Part shown: in pieces, positions 44,971-54,356 of the stretch
Position numbering within the stretch: position 1 is the stretch's first letter
Layout of the letters: each line of letters starts with the position of its first letter
Origin: Nostocoides sp. F2B08
GTDB lineage: Bacteria > Actinomycetota > Actinomycetes > Actinomycetales > Dermatophilaceae
Assembly (NCBI RefSeq): GCF_009184895.1
Contig: NZ_WESE01000006.1
Location: forward strand, 164,363-228,362
Length of the DNA stretch: 64,000 nucleotides
Reading direction: 5' to 3'
Notes under the pieces: generated by a model
The model's input: only the letters and a program-made list of their open reading frames with translations
What the model was told of the DNA's origin: nothing
Database searches by the model: none
Position numbers and translations under genes: made by a program

Positions 44971-46554
44971 ATGGCAATGGCCCAGATGGTTCCCGGTGTC
45001 GTCCTGCTTCCCCTCCAGGAGGCTGATCCCGCTCAGCAACAAGGGTGGTGGGGCGCGCTCGGCCAGGGGATCGAGAACTTCCTGACCGTCGAGCGGGTCC
45101 GCGACACGGTCATCATCGCCATCACCGCGGCCTTGTACTACTGGCTCTCGAGGCACGCCAAAGACCGGATGATCCTGCGCCCGACGCGAATAGCCGTCGC
45201 GCAGGATCTGTGGTCCTACCACCGGCGGGGATTGCAGCATCCTGATCTCATTCCGCTGGCCAACGGCTTGGAGAGCCCGGTCAGGGAGGCGGCGCGCCAA
45301 GAGGAACTGGTCATGCGAGCGCTCGCGTTGCGTCGTGATCTCGCCGCCGAAGCCAGGCTATTGGAGCTCGCAGCGCTCGACAGTGACGGTCTGCGTGCGG
45401 CGGCCGACTCGTTCAAGGCTTCCCTGCATCCGCCGATCGCGGCCTACCTGAAGCTCTCCACGCTGACCGCAGAGAAGTGCACGGCGCTCCGCCAGGCACT
45501 CGCGGCAATCAGCCACGACAACGCCGAGAAGTTCTGGGTCGACAACCGGATGGTGCTCCGACGGATGCGCAAGTCGCAGGCGATCGGCGTGACGGGCCTA
45601 CTGCTCATCGTGCTGCTCGTCATCCTCTTCGGTAACCCGGCCATCGTCGCTTTCGGCGTCCTCGGTGCGGTCGTCAGTCGGATGATCGCGTTCTCGCGAG
45701 AGTCCACCGACGAGGCGCACAAGTTCAATTGGGTGATCCTGTTCCTCGTGCCCATCGTGGGCGGCCTGTCTGCCTACGCGGGCGTTCTCGTCATCGACGC
45801 CGCACGGACCTGGGGTCTGCTCGGGGAGACTTTCGACCAGGTTCAGTTCAACGCTGAGTCCGCCAACGTCCCCACGCTTGCTGCGGCGTTCCTCTTCGGT
45901 TTCGTCGAGCGACTGCTCGACAACATCGTGGACAAGGCTGCGCCCGACGGCTTGGCGGCGGCTGCGGCGCAGGAGACGGAGACGGCGGCGAAGGAGGCAG
46001 ACAAGGCAGCGAAGGAGGCGGAGGCGACGGCGGCCGCCGACGGAGCGGCGCGTTGTTCGGCCGTGACGGTCGAGGTGCGAGTCAAAGGAGACTCGAACTG
46101 CGAGCAAGCAGACCCCGAAGACCCGCCTGACCACCCAGACTGCGCTGGGGGCTCCGCGACGGCAGCAGCTAAGACTGACGAATCCAGCTCTGCATCGGCG
46201 GCGAAGTGTCGCGGTGGCCAGGAGGCGTCTCCGTCCTCGGCGGCCGGGTCGGCAGAGTCTGCGCCAAGCAAGAGCGAGGTGCTGCGCGAGCTCGTTGACG
46301 CCCTCCCTGATGTGGTGCGCGTGCTCAGGACCAGTGTGCTCGTGCCAGATGAGTCCACAGAGCCGGGCGGCCCCCCACCGCCACAGGAGCCGCCCCCGCC
46401 CCCGACACCTCAGAACGACCCCGCTGCACCTCTCTTTGAGAAGCCGCCGCCGGGGACCACCCGGTCGCGGCTGTACGCAGCCGGGATCCGCGCCGGCACC
46501 TTCCTCGCGGGGGTGGCCGACGCCCTGGACGAGCATCGGAAGCCACAGCCGTGA
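44971..46554 (+). CDS. uncharacterised membrane protein with Ala-rich coiled coil and Pro-rich tail
   Basis: A 527-residue protein of unknown family. One N-terminal helix (DTVIIAITAALYYWL) precedes a helical cytosolic segment of about 130 residues. Three more hydrophobic segments follow (VTGLLLIVLLVILFGNPAIV, ILFLVPIVGGLSAYAGVLVI and PTLAAAFLFGFVERLL). An Ala/Glu/Lys-rich coiled-coil or linker region contains five Cys, then a PPPPQEPPPPPTPQ stretch and a short final helix. ATG at 44971 has AAGG 10 bases upstream. It may be a scaffold at the membrane; I do not assign a function. The lpd gene follows 44 bases later with its own promoter. Confidence 0.75.
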   Translation: MAMAQMVPGVVLLPLQEADPAQQQGWWGALGQGIENFLTVERVRDTVIIAITAALYYWLSRHAKDRMILRPTRIAVAQDLWSYHRRGLQHPDLIPLANGLESPVREAARQEELVMRALALRRDLAAEARLLELAALDSDGLRAAADSFKASLHPPIAAYLKLSTLTAEKCTALRQALAAISHDNAEKFWVDNRMVLRRMRKSQAIGVTGLLLIVLLVILFGNPAIVAFGVLGAVVSRMIAFSRESTDEAHKFNWVILFLVPIVGGLSAYAGVLVIDAARTWGLLGETFDQVQFNAESANVPTLAAAFLFGFVERLLDNIVDKAAPDGLAAAAAQETETAAKEADKAAKEAEATAAADGAARCSAVTVEVRVKGDSNCEQADPEDPPDHPDCAGGSATAAAKTDESSSASAAKCRGGQEASPSSAAGSAESAPSKSEVLRELVDALPDVVRVLRTSVLVPDESTEPGGPPPPQEPPPPPTPQNDPAAPLFEKPPPGTTRSRLYAAGIRAGTFLAGVADALDEHRKPQP

Positions 46555-46585
46555 CCTAGACGAGCAGCGCAACCTGCGCTCCTAC

Positions 46586-46591
46586 TAGGGT
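46586..46591 (+). promoter_or_regulatory. -10 element of a probable leaderless lpd promoter
   Basis: TAGGGT, preceded by TAC to give an extended form, is 7 bases before the lpd ATG. There is no Shine-Dalgarno sequence. The hexamer and spacing are identical to those before the PlsC-like gene at 3743. Confidence 0.45.
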
Positions 46592-46598
46592 TGGACGC

Positions 46599-47996
46599 AT
46601 GTCTGACTTCGACGTGGTTGTCCTTGGTGCAGGTCCCGGTGGGTACGTCGCGGCGATCCGCGCCTCGCAGCTCGGCCTGAAGGCCGCGGTGGTCGAGGAC
46701 AAGTACTGGGGCGGGGTCTGCCTCAACGTCGGCTGCATCCCGAGCAAGGCGCTGATCAAGAACGCCGAGATCGCCCACATGCTCACGCACGACAAGGCGA
46801 AGTACGGCATCGAGGGCGAGGTGACGATGGCCTACGGGACCACGCACGCGCGCTCGCGCAAGGTCTCGGACGGCATCGTCAAGGGCGTCCACTTCCTCAT
46901 GAAGAAGAACAAGATCGAGGAGATCCACGGCTGGGGCACCCTGACCGGCCCGAAGAGCATGGACGTCAAGGCGTCGGACGGCTCTAATCGCTCCCTGTCA
47001 TTCGACAACCTCATCCTCGCCCCTGGCGCGGTCACGCGGATGCTGCCCGGAGTGACGGTGTCGGACAACGTCGTCACCTACGAGGAGCAGATCCTCGACC
47101 CCGAGCTGCCCGGGTCGATCATCATTGCGGGGTCCGGGGCGATCGGAGTCGAGTTCGCGTATGTGATGCGCAACTTTGGCGTCGACGTCACCATCGTCGA
47201 GTTCCTGGACCGGATGGTCCCCACCGAGGACGAGGACATCTCCAAGGAGCTGCTCAAGCACTACAAGAAGCTCGGCGTGAAGGTCATGCTCGGCACGAAG
47301 GTCGAGGGTGTCGAGGACACCGGGTCGGGCGTGAAGGTGACCGTCTCACCGGCCTCCGGCGGCGACCAGCAGACGCTCGAGGCGGACAAGTTCATGTCGG
47401 CCATCGGGTTCGCCCCCCGCACCGAGGGCTACGGCCTGGAGTCGACCGGCGTCGAGCTCACGGACCGCGGCGCGATCGCGATCGACGACTACATGCGGAC
47501 GAACGTCGACGGCGTCTACGCGATCGGCGATGCGACCGCCAAGCTCATGCTCGCCCACACGGCTGAAGCGATGGGCATCGTCGCGGCCGAGACCATCGCC
47601 GGCGCCGACACGATGCCGATCGAGTACGACTTCATCCCGCGCGCGACGTACTGCCACCCGCAGATCGGCTCGTTCGGGTACTCCGAGGCGCAGGCCAAGG
47701 AGAAGGGTTTCGACGTCAAGACCGCGACGTTCCCCTTCGCGGCGAACGGCAAGGCCCAAGGACTGGGCGACGGGGTCGGCTTCGTCAAGATCGTCGCCGA
47801 CGCGACGCACAACGAGATCCTCGGCGCCCACATGATCGGCCCTGATGTCACCGAGTTGCTGCCCGTGCTGACACTGGCTCAGAAATGGGACCTCACCGCG
47901 GACGAGGTGGCCCGCAACGTCTTCGCCCACCCCACGCTCTCGGAGAGTGTGAAGGAGGCCGTCGAAGGCATCGTCGGCCACATGATCAACTTCTAG
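46599..47996 (+). CDS. lpd: dihydrolipoyl dehydrogenase
   Basis: A 465-residue flavoenzyme that reoxidises lipoyl groups of 2-oxoacid dehydrogenase complexes with NAD+. FAD motif [13 protein letters not shown] (from residue 10), redox pair CLNVGC (Cys 41 and 46), NAD motif [14 protein letters not shown], second FAD motif [15 protein letters not shown] and the catalytic His-Pro-x-x-x-Glu in [11 protein letters not shown]. It stands alone, as in many actinobacteria, and ends at a strong bidirectional hairpin. It is the only clear housekeeping gene between the two EPS arms. Confidence 0.97.
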   Translation: MSDFDVVVLGAGPGGYVAAIRASQLGLKAAVVEDKYWGGVCLNVGCIPSKALIKNAEIAHMLTHDKAKYGIEGEVTMAYGTTHARSRKVSDGIVKGVHFLMKKNKIEEIHGWGTLTGPKSMDVKASDGSNRSLSFDNLILAPGAVTRMLPGVTVSDNVVTYEEQILDPELPGSIIIAGSGAIGVEFAYVMRNFGVDVTIVEFLDRMVPTEDEDISKELLKHYKKLGVKVMLGTKVEGVEDTGSGVKVTVSPASGGDQQTLEADKFMSAIGFAPRTEGYGLESTGVELTDRGAIAIDDYMRTNVDGVYAIGDATAKLMLAHTAEAMGIVAAETIAGADTMPIEYDFIPRATYCHPQIGSFGYSEAQAKEKGFDVKTATFPFAANGKAQGLGDGVGFVKIVADATHNEILGAHMIGPDVTELLPVLTLAQKWDLTADEVARNVFAHPTLSESVKEAVEGIVGHMINF

Positions 47997-48063
47997 TGTT
48001 CGGCGCTGCCGCCTGCTCCCGCGAAACCTGCAACCGTGTGACCGATGCCATTATCAGCAGTCG

Positions 48064-48084
48064 CTGACCCTGTGGCAGGGTCAG
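48064..48084. terminator. bidirectional terminator hairpin
   Basis: CTGACCCTG-TGG-CAGGGTCAG is a perfect 9-bp stem with a 3-base loop between convergent genes, 68 bases after lpd. On the minus strand it includes the TGA stop of the Cys-rich protein gene, so it should serve both. Confidence 0.75.
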
Positions 48085-48767
48085 GCACCGGCCGGTGGGC
48101 AGGTCAGCGGTGCAGGGTTTGAGTTGCAGACAAAACTGCATACGGGACCTGCCAGAGGAGTGATCGGCGCAGAGGTACCGGAAGTTGCAGCCTGAACGAA
48201 ATCGATGTCAAGTCGAACGTCGCAATACCGGCGAACTATGTCTCCCGCACGATCTCGACATTCGATCAAGACCCGAACACAACCTCGGACACATCTGTCA
48301 TTGTTCTGGTTAATCGGCAGGAAGATCCCAGGCCGAGTGACCCCTGCGCTCGTATAGTTCAGTGGCTGTGGCGTTATTGTCGAGACATTACCCGTACAGT
48401 TGTCGTTTTGATGCCCCCAGCCCACTCCGGTGAAGGAGTAAGCATCCGGAGCAGCTACCACCGCATTGCTGCCATTGCAGGGGCACACTGTCTCGACGAC
48501 AGATGGTGTCGTCGAGGCGGATAATGAGAGGTTTGCCACGTAGACGAGCACACCCTGATCCGTGCCCGAGGTGAAACGCACCGCTGAGAAGGTTGCGGTG
48601 TAAGTCGGAATGCACCGTGGGGTGCACACACCATCAGCCGCGCTTGCCGAAGTTGACATCACCACGGGTGTCGCCCACGCGAGAGCCCCAGCGGCGGTGC
48701 CTTTTGCCAGGGTCGCGCGGCGGCTGATGGTGCGGTGTTGCTCCACGGTCGGAGACGTGCTCTCCAT
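48081..48767 (-). CDS. Tat-exported Cys-rich protein of unknown function
   Basis: A 228-residue protein with a twin-arginine signal (ISRRATLAKGTAAGALAWAT, ending SASA-ADG). The mature 180 residues hold 12 Cys (for example CTPRC, CPC, CVRGC and CSFVC), an even number that suggests disulphides or a metal site. GC and codon use are lower than in lpd, hinting at transfer. AGGGGG precedes the ATG. It is divergent from the PqqD/nucleotidyltransferase pair, with 132 bases between, so it could be a target or effector of that system. I recognise no family. Confidence 0.75.
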   Translation of the reverse strand: MESTSPTVEQHRTISRRATLAKGTAAGALAWATPVVMSTSASAADGVCTPRCIPTYTATFSAVRFTSGTDQGVLVYVANLSLSASTTPSVVETVCPCNGSNAVVAAPDAYSFTGVGWGHQNDNCTGNVSTITPQPLNYTSAGVTRPGIFLPINQNNDRCVRGCVRVLIECRDRAGDIVRRYCDVRLDIDFVQAATSGTSAPITPLAGPVCSFVCNSNPAPLTCPPAGA

Positions 48768-48899
48768 GGGTTCCCCCTGCTGAATGGTGTGTTTCCCTGC
48801 GGTGACATCACTGACGCCCGGATCAGTCCGAGCGCCCGCCGTTACCCTACAGGAACCGAATTGCCAGTTCACATCGGGTGTCCGAATGGAGGATGAGCC

Positions 48900-49160
48900 G
48901 TGCGTCGACGCACAAATATCGTGTGGCGACGCGCGCCGGGCTTCCTGGCGCTGTCCCGAGAGGGCCGAGATGTGACCGTCGTGCACGGCGCAGCAGCGGA
49001 CATTTGGGAGCTCATAGAGGGCGGCGTAGACAAGACATCGATTGTGACCACGCTTACAGCACGCTACGGGGCGCCAGCCGAGGTCGTCCGGACCGACGTG
49101 GAGGAGCTCATCGACCTGCTGACCGATCAGGGTTACCTCGAGGCCACGGATGGCGAGTAG
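48900..49160 (+). CDS. PqqD-like protein, copy 1
   Basis: An 86-residue protein of the PqqD/RRE fold (winged helix with beta strands). It has the family's HGAAADIWELIEGG motif, then VTTLTARYGAPAEVVRTDVEELIDLLTDQGYL. PqqD proteins bind a peptide or protein substrate and present it to a partner enzyme. GTG at 48900 has GGAGG 7 bases upstream. The end overlaps the nucleotidyltransferase gene by 11 bases, so the two should act together. No peptide precursor or radical-SAM gene is visible nearby. Confidence 0.85.
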   Translation: MRRRTNIVWRRAPGFLALSREGRDVTVVHGAAADIWELIEGGVDKTSIVTTLTARYGAPAEVVRTDVEELIDLLTDQGYLEATDGE

Positions 49161-50172
49161 GCATCCAGCGCTGGTGGTTGCCAGTCGGCACGGGATCCCC
49201 GTCCATAGCCGCACAGGAGACATCACCGACGGGGAGGCCGATCGGCTGATCCACGTCATCCGTCGAGATCGCCTCGCGGGGTATATGGCGACTGCGATCG
49301 CTGAGGGCGCCGTCGCGGCTCCCGCGGACTTCGCTGCGGCAGTGGTCGACGCCTGGCACAACCAGCTGATTGCCGCAGTCGATCTCGAGCGACTTCTCAT
49401 CGGTGTTGCTCGGGCTCTCGACGGTGCGGGTGTCGAGTGGCGACTGACCAAAGGCCCCGCGCTGGCGCACCTCGATTTCCCTGACCCGTCACTCCGGACC
49501 TTCGGTGACGTCGACGTCCTGATCCACCCTGACTCCTGGGACAGAGCCGTCGCAGCGCTCGCTGGTATCGGGTGGACCAGAGATGCCCTTGAGGTCTCGC
49601 CGGGCTTTGACGGCCGTTTCGGCAAGGGCGTGACCCTCACCAACACGGACTCACTCGAGGTGGACCTGCATCGCCGCCTGGCGATCGGACGATTCGGCCT
49701 CCGGCTCGACACCAGAGCTCTTTTCGAGGGAGGCGACGAGTTCGTGTTGGCCGGCCGTCGCATACCGGCGTTGAGCGGACCCAACCGACTCCTCCACGGG
49801 TGCTTCCACGCGGCACTCGGCGGGTGGCGCGAGCTTCGCGCCTTCCGCGACGTGGCTCAGCTGATGCTGGTCAGCGAGGTCGACTGGCAGCAAACGATCG
49901 CCACAGCCGAGCGTTTCAAGGTGCAGGCGGTCGTCGCCAGCGCACTCATCGAGACGTGGGACCGGCTTGAGCTGGAGCTGCATCACGACGCGCTCACGTG
50001 GGCCAGAGGGCAGCGGATCGGGCGCCTCGACGCACACGCCCTTGGAGTCTTCGCGCGGGAAGAACCGTTCCGCATGCAGGCGATGACGGCACTACCGGTC
50101 CTGGTCGGACGGGGCGCGCTGCGTTATGCGTGGGACCTGGGCCTCAAGCCCGGTCGACGGGGTCGTCGCTGA
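49150..50172 (+). CDS. nucleotidyltransferase-fold protein (PF14907 type)
   Basis: A 340-residue member of the uncharacterised nucleotidyltransferase family found with PqqD and HprK-like genes. It has LTKGPALAHLDFPDPSLR followed by TFGDVDVLI, where the Asp pair in the GDVDVL strand is the likely metal site, and later VDLHRRLAIG and LHGCFHAALGGW. Members could transfer a nucleotide to protein or small molecule; none of this is shown here. Overlaps PqqD copy 1 and, at its 3' end, converges with PqqD copy 2 with 29 bases of overlap. Confidence 0.8.
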   Translation: MASRHPALVVASRHGIPVHSRTGDITDGEADRLIHVIRRDRLAGYMATAIAEGAVAAPADFAAAVVDAWHNQLIAAVDLERLLIGVARALDGAGVEWRLTKGPALAHLDFPDPSLRTFGDVDVLIHPDSWDRAVAALAGIGWTRDALEVSPGFDGRFGKGVTLTNTDSLEVDLHRRLAIGRFGLRLDTRALFEGGDEFVLAGRRIPALSGPNRLLHGCFHAALGGWRELRAFRDVAQLMLVSEVDWQQTIATAERFKVQAVVASALIETWDRLELELHHDALTWARGQRIGRLDAHALGVFAREEPFRMQAMTALPVLVGRGALRYAWDLGLKPGRRGRR

Positions 50173-50419
50173 GCAGACCGCGTGTGCGGAAGTCGCTGAG
50201 CGCCACCTGGACATCCGCCCTGAGGTCCTGGCCGAACTGCGCGCTCAGCGACTCGATCACATCCTTCTCGGCGCGTGCCCCATCGATGAGATCCCATACG
50301 GCTGAGGCCGACGGGTTGAGTTCGTGGACGACACCGTCCCGCTCGTCGAACAGCAGATACCGGTCGACGACCCAGGCGGTCTCGATCGCGGGATGCCTCT
50401 CGAGGCGCGCAGCGGTCAT
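50144..50419 (-). CDS. PqqD-like protein, copy 2
   Basis: A 91-residue PqqD-fold protein. It carries DGVVHELNPSASAVWDLIDG, matching the family's N-P-S-A-x-x-x-W core, and a C-terminal RADVQVALSDFRTRGLL helix pair. ATG overlaps the HprK-like gene stop by 4 bases, so the kinase-like protein and this PqqD are translated together. It is more typical than copies 1 and 3. Confidence 0.87.
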   Translation of the reverse strand: MTAARLERHPAIETAWVVDRYLLFDERDGVVHELNPSASAVWDLIDGARAEKDVIESLSAQFGQDLRADVQVALSDFRTRGLLSDDPVDRA

Positions 50420-51285
50420 GACACGTCCCCAGCGACAAGCTCCCGGAGGGCCCGCTCAGCCGCACCCAGGTTGTCGACGTGCAGCGAGTAGACCGGCACG
50501 CTCTGCATGAGGTCGACGAGGGTCCGGAAGCCAGCCCGCCCATCCGATGCGCGCTTGGGTAGGTGCTCAGCGAGCAAACGCACGGCAGTGGCAGGGTGGG
50601 CGGGAGTGGGCGTGGACGAGGCTCCCGGGCGACGCTCCGGCAGAACGATCGCCGTCAGGTCGGCGACCCCGGACAGAGTGCCGAGAGTGCTCGCCGGCAC
50701 GAGGATCTCGGTGGCCTCGCCGAACTCCGGCTGGACGAACGGCTCGAGCGGTGTAGGTCGGCGCACACCTATCGGTCGCGGAAACGGGTGAACCCGCCAG
50801 CCTTCGCCCGACTGCTCTAGACGCGACACCTCGTCGGTCAGGAAGCCCCAACCGTGAGCGACCAGCCACCCGGACAATGTGCTCTTGCCGGCGTGAGAGA
50901 CGCCGGCGATGACGATCGCCCGCCCATCCAGTGCGACCGAGCCCGCATGGATCGCCAGCGTCGGCTCGTCAGCTTCGAGCAGAATCCGGGTGACCTCCCA
51001 AAGGACGTATGGGCGGACGTAGTCGTTTGTCACTGTCTGGCAGATCTCGCCGTCGGCCGATACGTCCCAAGGGTGGGTCTCAGATCGCGGCTGCCGGCGA
51101 GTGACCGTCAGTTGCGTGATGCGCTTTGCCTGCACGGACTCACCCGAGCCAACGCGCAGGTCGCGTAGATCAGAGTCGATCCTCCCGATCAGGGAGGCGT
51201 CGTCCCCGGCCAGTGAGAAGAACGCCGAACCGGCATGATACGGCCCTGCGTAGTGGACAGCGCGTTCGATCGAAGGTACGCGCAC
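50416..51285 (-). CDS. HPr kinase-related P-loop protein, copy 1
   Basis: A 289-residue protein with the HprK C-terminal fold. AIHAGSVALDGRAIVIAG leads to Walker A GVSHAGKST (about residue 130), followed by GWGFLTDEVSRL, where Asp-Glu is the likely metal and catalytic site. Unlike true HprK it lacks the N-terminal domain for HPr regulation, and HPr itself is absent here. Related proteins sit in EPS and peptide-modification loci with PqqD and nucleotidyltransferases. GTG at 51285 has AAAGGA 8 bases before. Possible activity: phosphorylation of a protein or peptide Ser. Confidence 0.8.
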   Translation of the reverse strand: MRVPSIERAVHYAGPYHAGSAFFSLAGDDASLIGRIDSDLRDLRVGSGESVQAKRITQLTVTRRQPRSETHPWDVSADGEICQTVTNDYVRPYVLWEVTRILLEADEPTLAIHAGSVALDGRAIVIAGVSHAGKSTLSGWLVAHGWGFLTDEVSRLEQSGEGWRVHPFPRPIGVRRPTPLEPFVQPEFGEATEILVPASTLGTLSGVADLTAIVLPERRPGASSTPTPAHPATAVRLLAEHLPKRASDGRAGFRTLVDLMQSVPVYSLHVDNLGAAERALRELVAGDVS

Positions 51286-51465
51286 GCGCCATCCTTTCGA
51301 AGCGGCCCAAGCGGGCTGATAGAACGACAGTCACCCATTCGATGGACCCACCAAATGGACGAAATCGGTGATAAGGGGGAAAGCCACTAGACTAGCCACG
51401 CTCGCTGACCAGGTCCTTGGGGGTGCCGGTCGGGCGCCCGGGACGACTCGATCAGGAGACATGTT

Positions 51466-52977
51466 GTGACTTTGCGTGACTACGCCAAGGTCTTCAGCCA
51501 CCGATGGTTGCTCATCACCGTCGTGACTCTGGTGACGGCGCTGGCGACGTTCCTGCTCACGCCGGCCCAATCGGTGAGCAACACGGCCCAGTCCTACACG
51601 GCGACCGCGACCATCCTCGCCGACTCGCGAGGCAGCGAGGACGGCACCACACCGGGACTCACCTTGGGACGCATCGCTCTCTTCATCACGACAGGCGAGG
51701 TCCCCCAGTTGGTCGCATCCCAGGTTGCCTACGAGGGTGAGCCTGCCCTTCTCGGCCAGCGCATCGTCGTGACCAGGGACCCCGAGTCAGCGTCGCTCTC
51801 GATCGCAAGCACGGAGGGCAACCCCGAGCGGGCCGAAGAAATCGCGAACACCTTCGCTGACCAGTCGGTTGCCTTCTTCGAGGAGCCGAGGCCGGAGACC
51901 GGCGACACCGAGCTCGTCGTTCTGCAACGCGCTGTGGCCGTCCCCAACGAGGGTGGTGTCAACAGCATCATCCCGCCGGGACGCTTCCCGCGAACCATCC
52001 TCGCCGCCTTCCTCGGGCTCCTGCTCGGGATGGCCATCGCCCTCGTCATCGAGCGCTTTGACTCGCGGATGCGCGACCGTCGCGAGATCCAGACCGCGCT
52101 GGGCATGCCGATCATCGCCGAGATCCACAAGCTCCGCGGCAAGGACCGCCAGCACGCGGCCACGATGGTGTCGAGCAACCCCCGCAGCTCGACAGCTGAC
52201 GGCTACCGCGCCGCCCGAACCGCCGTGACACACACACTCAGCACGACTGACGCCGGATCGAGCTACCGCCCGCCGCTCATCCTTGTCACCTCCGCGAACC
52301 CGGGGGAGGGCAAGACGACCAGCGTCGCCAACCTTGCCCTCAGCTTCGCCGAGTCCGGCAAGTCGGTCCTCGTCCTCGACGCCGACTTCCACTCGCCCGA
52401 CCTGCACCGCGCTTTCGACGTCCCCCAGGGCGTCGGCATCTCGGACCATGTCATCGACCCCAAGGCGTTCCCGATCACTTCCCTGATCAGGCCGACGAAC
52501 GCCCCGAACGTCAACATCGTCACGGCCGGAACCCAGCTCCACAACCCCGCCACTCTCGCGTCGCGCACCGGCAGCTTCCTCGAGATGTGTCGCAACCTCG
52601 CAGACGTTGTTCTCATCGACAGCGCACCCGTGCTCGCTGCCAGCGACATGTTCGACATCATCCCTCTAGTCGACACCGTCGTCCTCGTCGCCCGCAGCGG
52701 CCGACTCACTGAGCACGACGCGACTCGCGTCGCCGAGCTGCTCAGCCGCTTCCGGATTCCCGTCAGTGGCGTTATCACCATCGGCTCTCGCATGCCGCGC
52801 GCCCGTCGGTATGGGTACGGCTACGGCGAGTACCCGGCCGGCAAGAAGCCCTTGTCAGGCCGCCGGGCAGGCCGCGTCGAAACGCCGCCGTCGGAGTGGA
52901 CCGAAGACGACGCTGTGACGGCGGGCGCGACACGTAGATCACGCCGCGAGACTCGCGGCGACAGCCTCGACTACTGA
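51466..52977 (+). CDS. polysaccharide co-polymerase/BY-kinase (Wzz-Wzc type), copy 2
   Basis: A 503-residue membrane protein with first helix WLLITVVTLVTALATFLL and second FPRTILAAFLGLLLGMAIAL, enclosing the Wzz loop. The kinase has Walker A SANPGEGKTT (about residue 275), Walker A' VLVLDADFHSPD and Walker B VVLIDSAPV. The tail has a Tyr cluster RRYGYGYGEYP. It differs widely from copy 1 (for example SANPGEGKTT against SSMAGEGKST), so it is not a recent duplicate. GTG start, with -10-like TAGACT about 80 bases upstream. Leads the right EPS arm. Confidence 0.9.
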   Translation: MTLRDYAKVFSHRWLLITVVTLVTALATFLLTPAQSVSNTAQSYTATATILADSRGSEDGTTPGLTLGRIALFITTGEVPQLVASQVAYEGEPALLGQRIVVTRDPESASLSIASTEGNPERAEEIANTFADQSVAFFEEPRPETGDTELVVLQRAVAVPNEGGVNSIIPPGRFPRTILAAFLGLLLGMAIALVIERFDSRMRDRREIQTALGMPIIAEIHKLRGKDRQHAATMVSSNPRSSTADGYRAARTAVTHTLSTTDAGSSYRPPLILVTSANPGEGKTTSVANLALSFAESGKSVLVLDADFHSPDLHRAFDVPQGVGISDHVIDPKAFPITSLIRPTNAPNVNIVTAGTQLHNPATLASRTGSFLEMCRNLADVVLIDSAPVLAASDMFDIIPLVDTVVLVARSGRLTEHDATRVAELLSRFRIPVSGVITIGSRMPRARRYGYGYGEYPAGKKPLSGRRAGRVETPPSEWTEDDAVTAGATRRSRRETRGDSLDY

Positions 52978-52985
52978 CCCTCGCA

Positions 52986-54356
52986 GTGCGTCATCACTCG
53001 ATCCGGGCTGCCGGAGCCGCCGCCGGTCTCGGGGCCGCAGTCCTGCTAGCGGTGGCCTTCACAGCCGCCCTCGAGTCCCGCTCCTACAACGTGTGGGGCG
53101 CAATGCTTGTCGTTCCGCTCGTCGTACTTGTCAATGGTTTGCTCCTCGCTCATGTAACGTCGCGCGAAGACGACCCCTGGATCGTCCGCCTCATGTGGCT
53201 GGCGTTCGCAGCCAAGCTCGCCGCTACTGCTGCACGGTACGGGATGGTGTACCTCCTGTACGGAGGTGTGTCAGACGCTACTCGCTACAGTAACTACGCA
53301 GCGTGGGAGTACCTCCGCTGGCGCAGTGGCGACGTCACGCTGAAGGCATTGGACGTAGACGGCACTGAGTGGCTCGAGATGGTCACGACTGCTGTCTTCA
53401 CGGTCATCGGGCCATCACCATTGGCCGGCTTCTTCGTGTTCGCGTCCTTCGCGTTCTGGGGCACGTACTTCTTCTATCGCGCCTTCCGCATGGCACTCCC
53501 GAACGGCGACAGACGTCGGTATGCGCTGCTCGTCTTCCTACTCCCATCGCTGCTCTTCTGGCCGGCCAGCATCGGCAAGGAATCCTGGCTGCTCCTGTTT
53601 GTCGGACTGACCGCCTACGGGGCCGCACGCTTTTTCGCCGAGGATCCTCGGGGGCTTGCGTTCCTCGCGCTTGGCGCCGCCGGGACAGCGGTGGTGCGTC
53701 CGCACGTCGCGGTCCTCACGATCGGGGCAGTCGTCGCCGCCCAGTTGCTGCGTCCCACGACGAAGAGTCCCATTAGCATCCTCACCAAGGTCGTCGGCGT
53801 CGTCGTCCTCTTGGCGGGCATCGTCGTTCTTGCGGCTCAGTCCGCGCAGTTCCTCGAGCTGGAGGAGACGTCGTGGGACGCCCTGAGCGCGGAGATCGAC
53901 GAACGGAGCCGGCGCGCGACTCAGGGCGGCTCGGAGTTCGATGCCGTGCCGGTGCGGTCGCTGCAGGAGTTCCCGGTCGCCATTGTGACGGTGCTCTTCC
54001 GGCCTTTCCCGTGGGAGGCCACAAACCTCCAACTTCTCGTGCAGGGCATCGAAGGGCTCGTGCTTCTCGGACTTGTCATCGCGTCCTGGCGGCGCCTCCG
54101 GAACCTTCCGGCGATGCTTCGCCGGAACCCCAATATCGCGTTCGCACTGTTCTATGTCATCGCATTCGCGTGGGCGTTCTCGGCGGTCGGCAACTTCGGC
54201 ATCCTGGCCAGGCAGCGGGTGCTCATGCTGCCGGCGTTCCTCGTCCTGCTGGCGCTGCCTGCAGTGGTGCCGAAGGTGACGCGTCGGGACGATCAGCAGC
54301 GTGCCACCCCGACGTCTGGTCAGCGGTCTGTGGCTGCTGGGGTGTCGGACTCATGA
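52986..54356 (+). CDS. polytopic membrane protein, possible EPS polymerase or mannosyltransferase-like
   Basis: A 456-residue protein with about ten hydrophobic helices and a larger soluble segment near residues 285-330. Features such as GPSPLAGFFVFASFAFWGTYFF and WPASIGKESW resemble the Wzy/mannosyltransferase superfamily, where the KE motif after a Pro-Ser turn recurs. It lies just after the BY-kinase gene and overlaps the HprK-like gene by ATGA. I take it as the polymerase candidate of the right arm, though sequence evidence is weak. Confidence 0.6.
   Translation: MRHHSIRAAGAAAGLGAAVLLAVAFTAALESRSYNVWGAMLVVPLVVLVNGLLLAHVTSREDDPWIVRLMWLAFAAKLAATAARYGMVYLLYGGVSDATRYSNYAAWEYLRWRSGDVTLKALDVDGTEWLEMVTTAVFTVIGPSPLAGFFVFASFAFWGTYFFYRAFRMALPNGDRRRYALLVFLLPSLLFWPASIGKESWLLLFVGLTAYGAARFFAEDPRGLAFLALGAAGTAVVRPHVAVLTIGAVVAAQLLRPTTKSPISILTKVVGVVVLLAGIVVLAAQSAQFLELEETSWDALSAEIDERSRRATQGGSEFDAVPVRSLQEFPVAIVTVLFRPFPWEATNLQLLVQGIEGLVLLGLVIASWRRLRNLPAMLRRNPNIAFALFYVIAFAWAFSAVGNFGILARQRVLMLPAFLVLLALPAVVPKVTRRDDQQRATPTSGQRSVAAGVSDS

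Noticed and set aside
50439..51285. True HPr kinase/phosphorylase (HprK) function
   Set aside because: The regulatory N-terminal domain and an HPr gene are absent, and the P-loop reads GVSHAGKST; only a related fold is supported.
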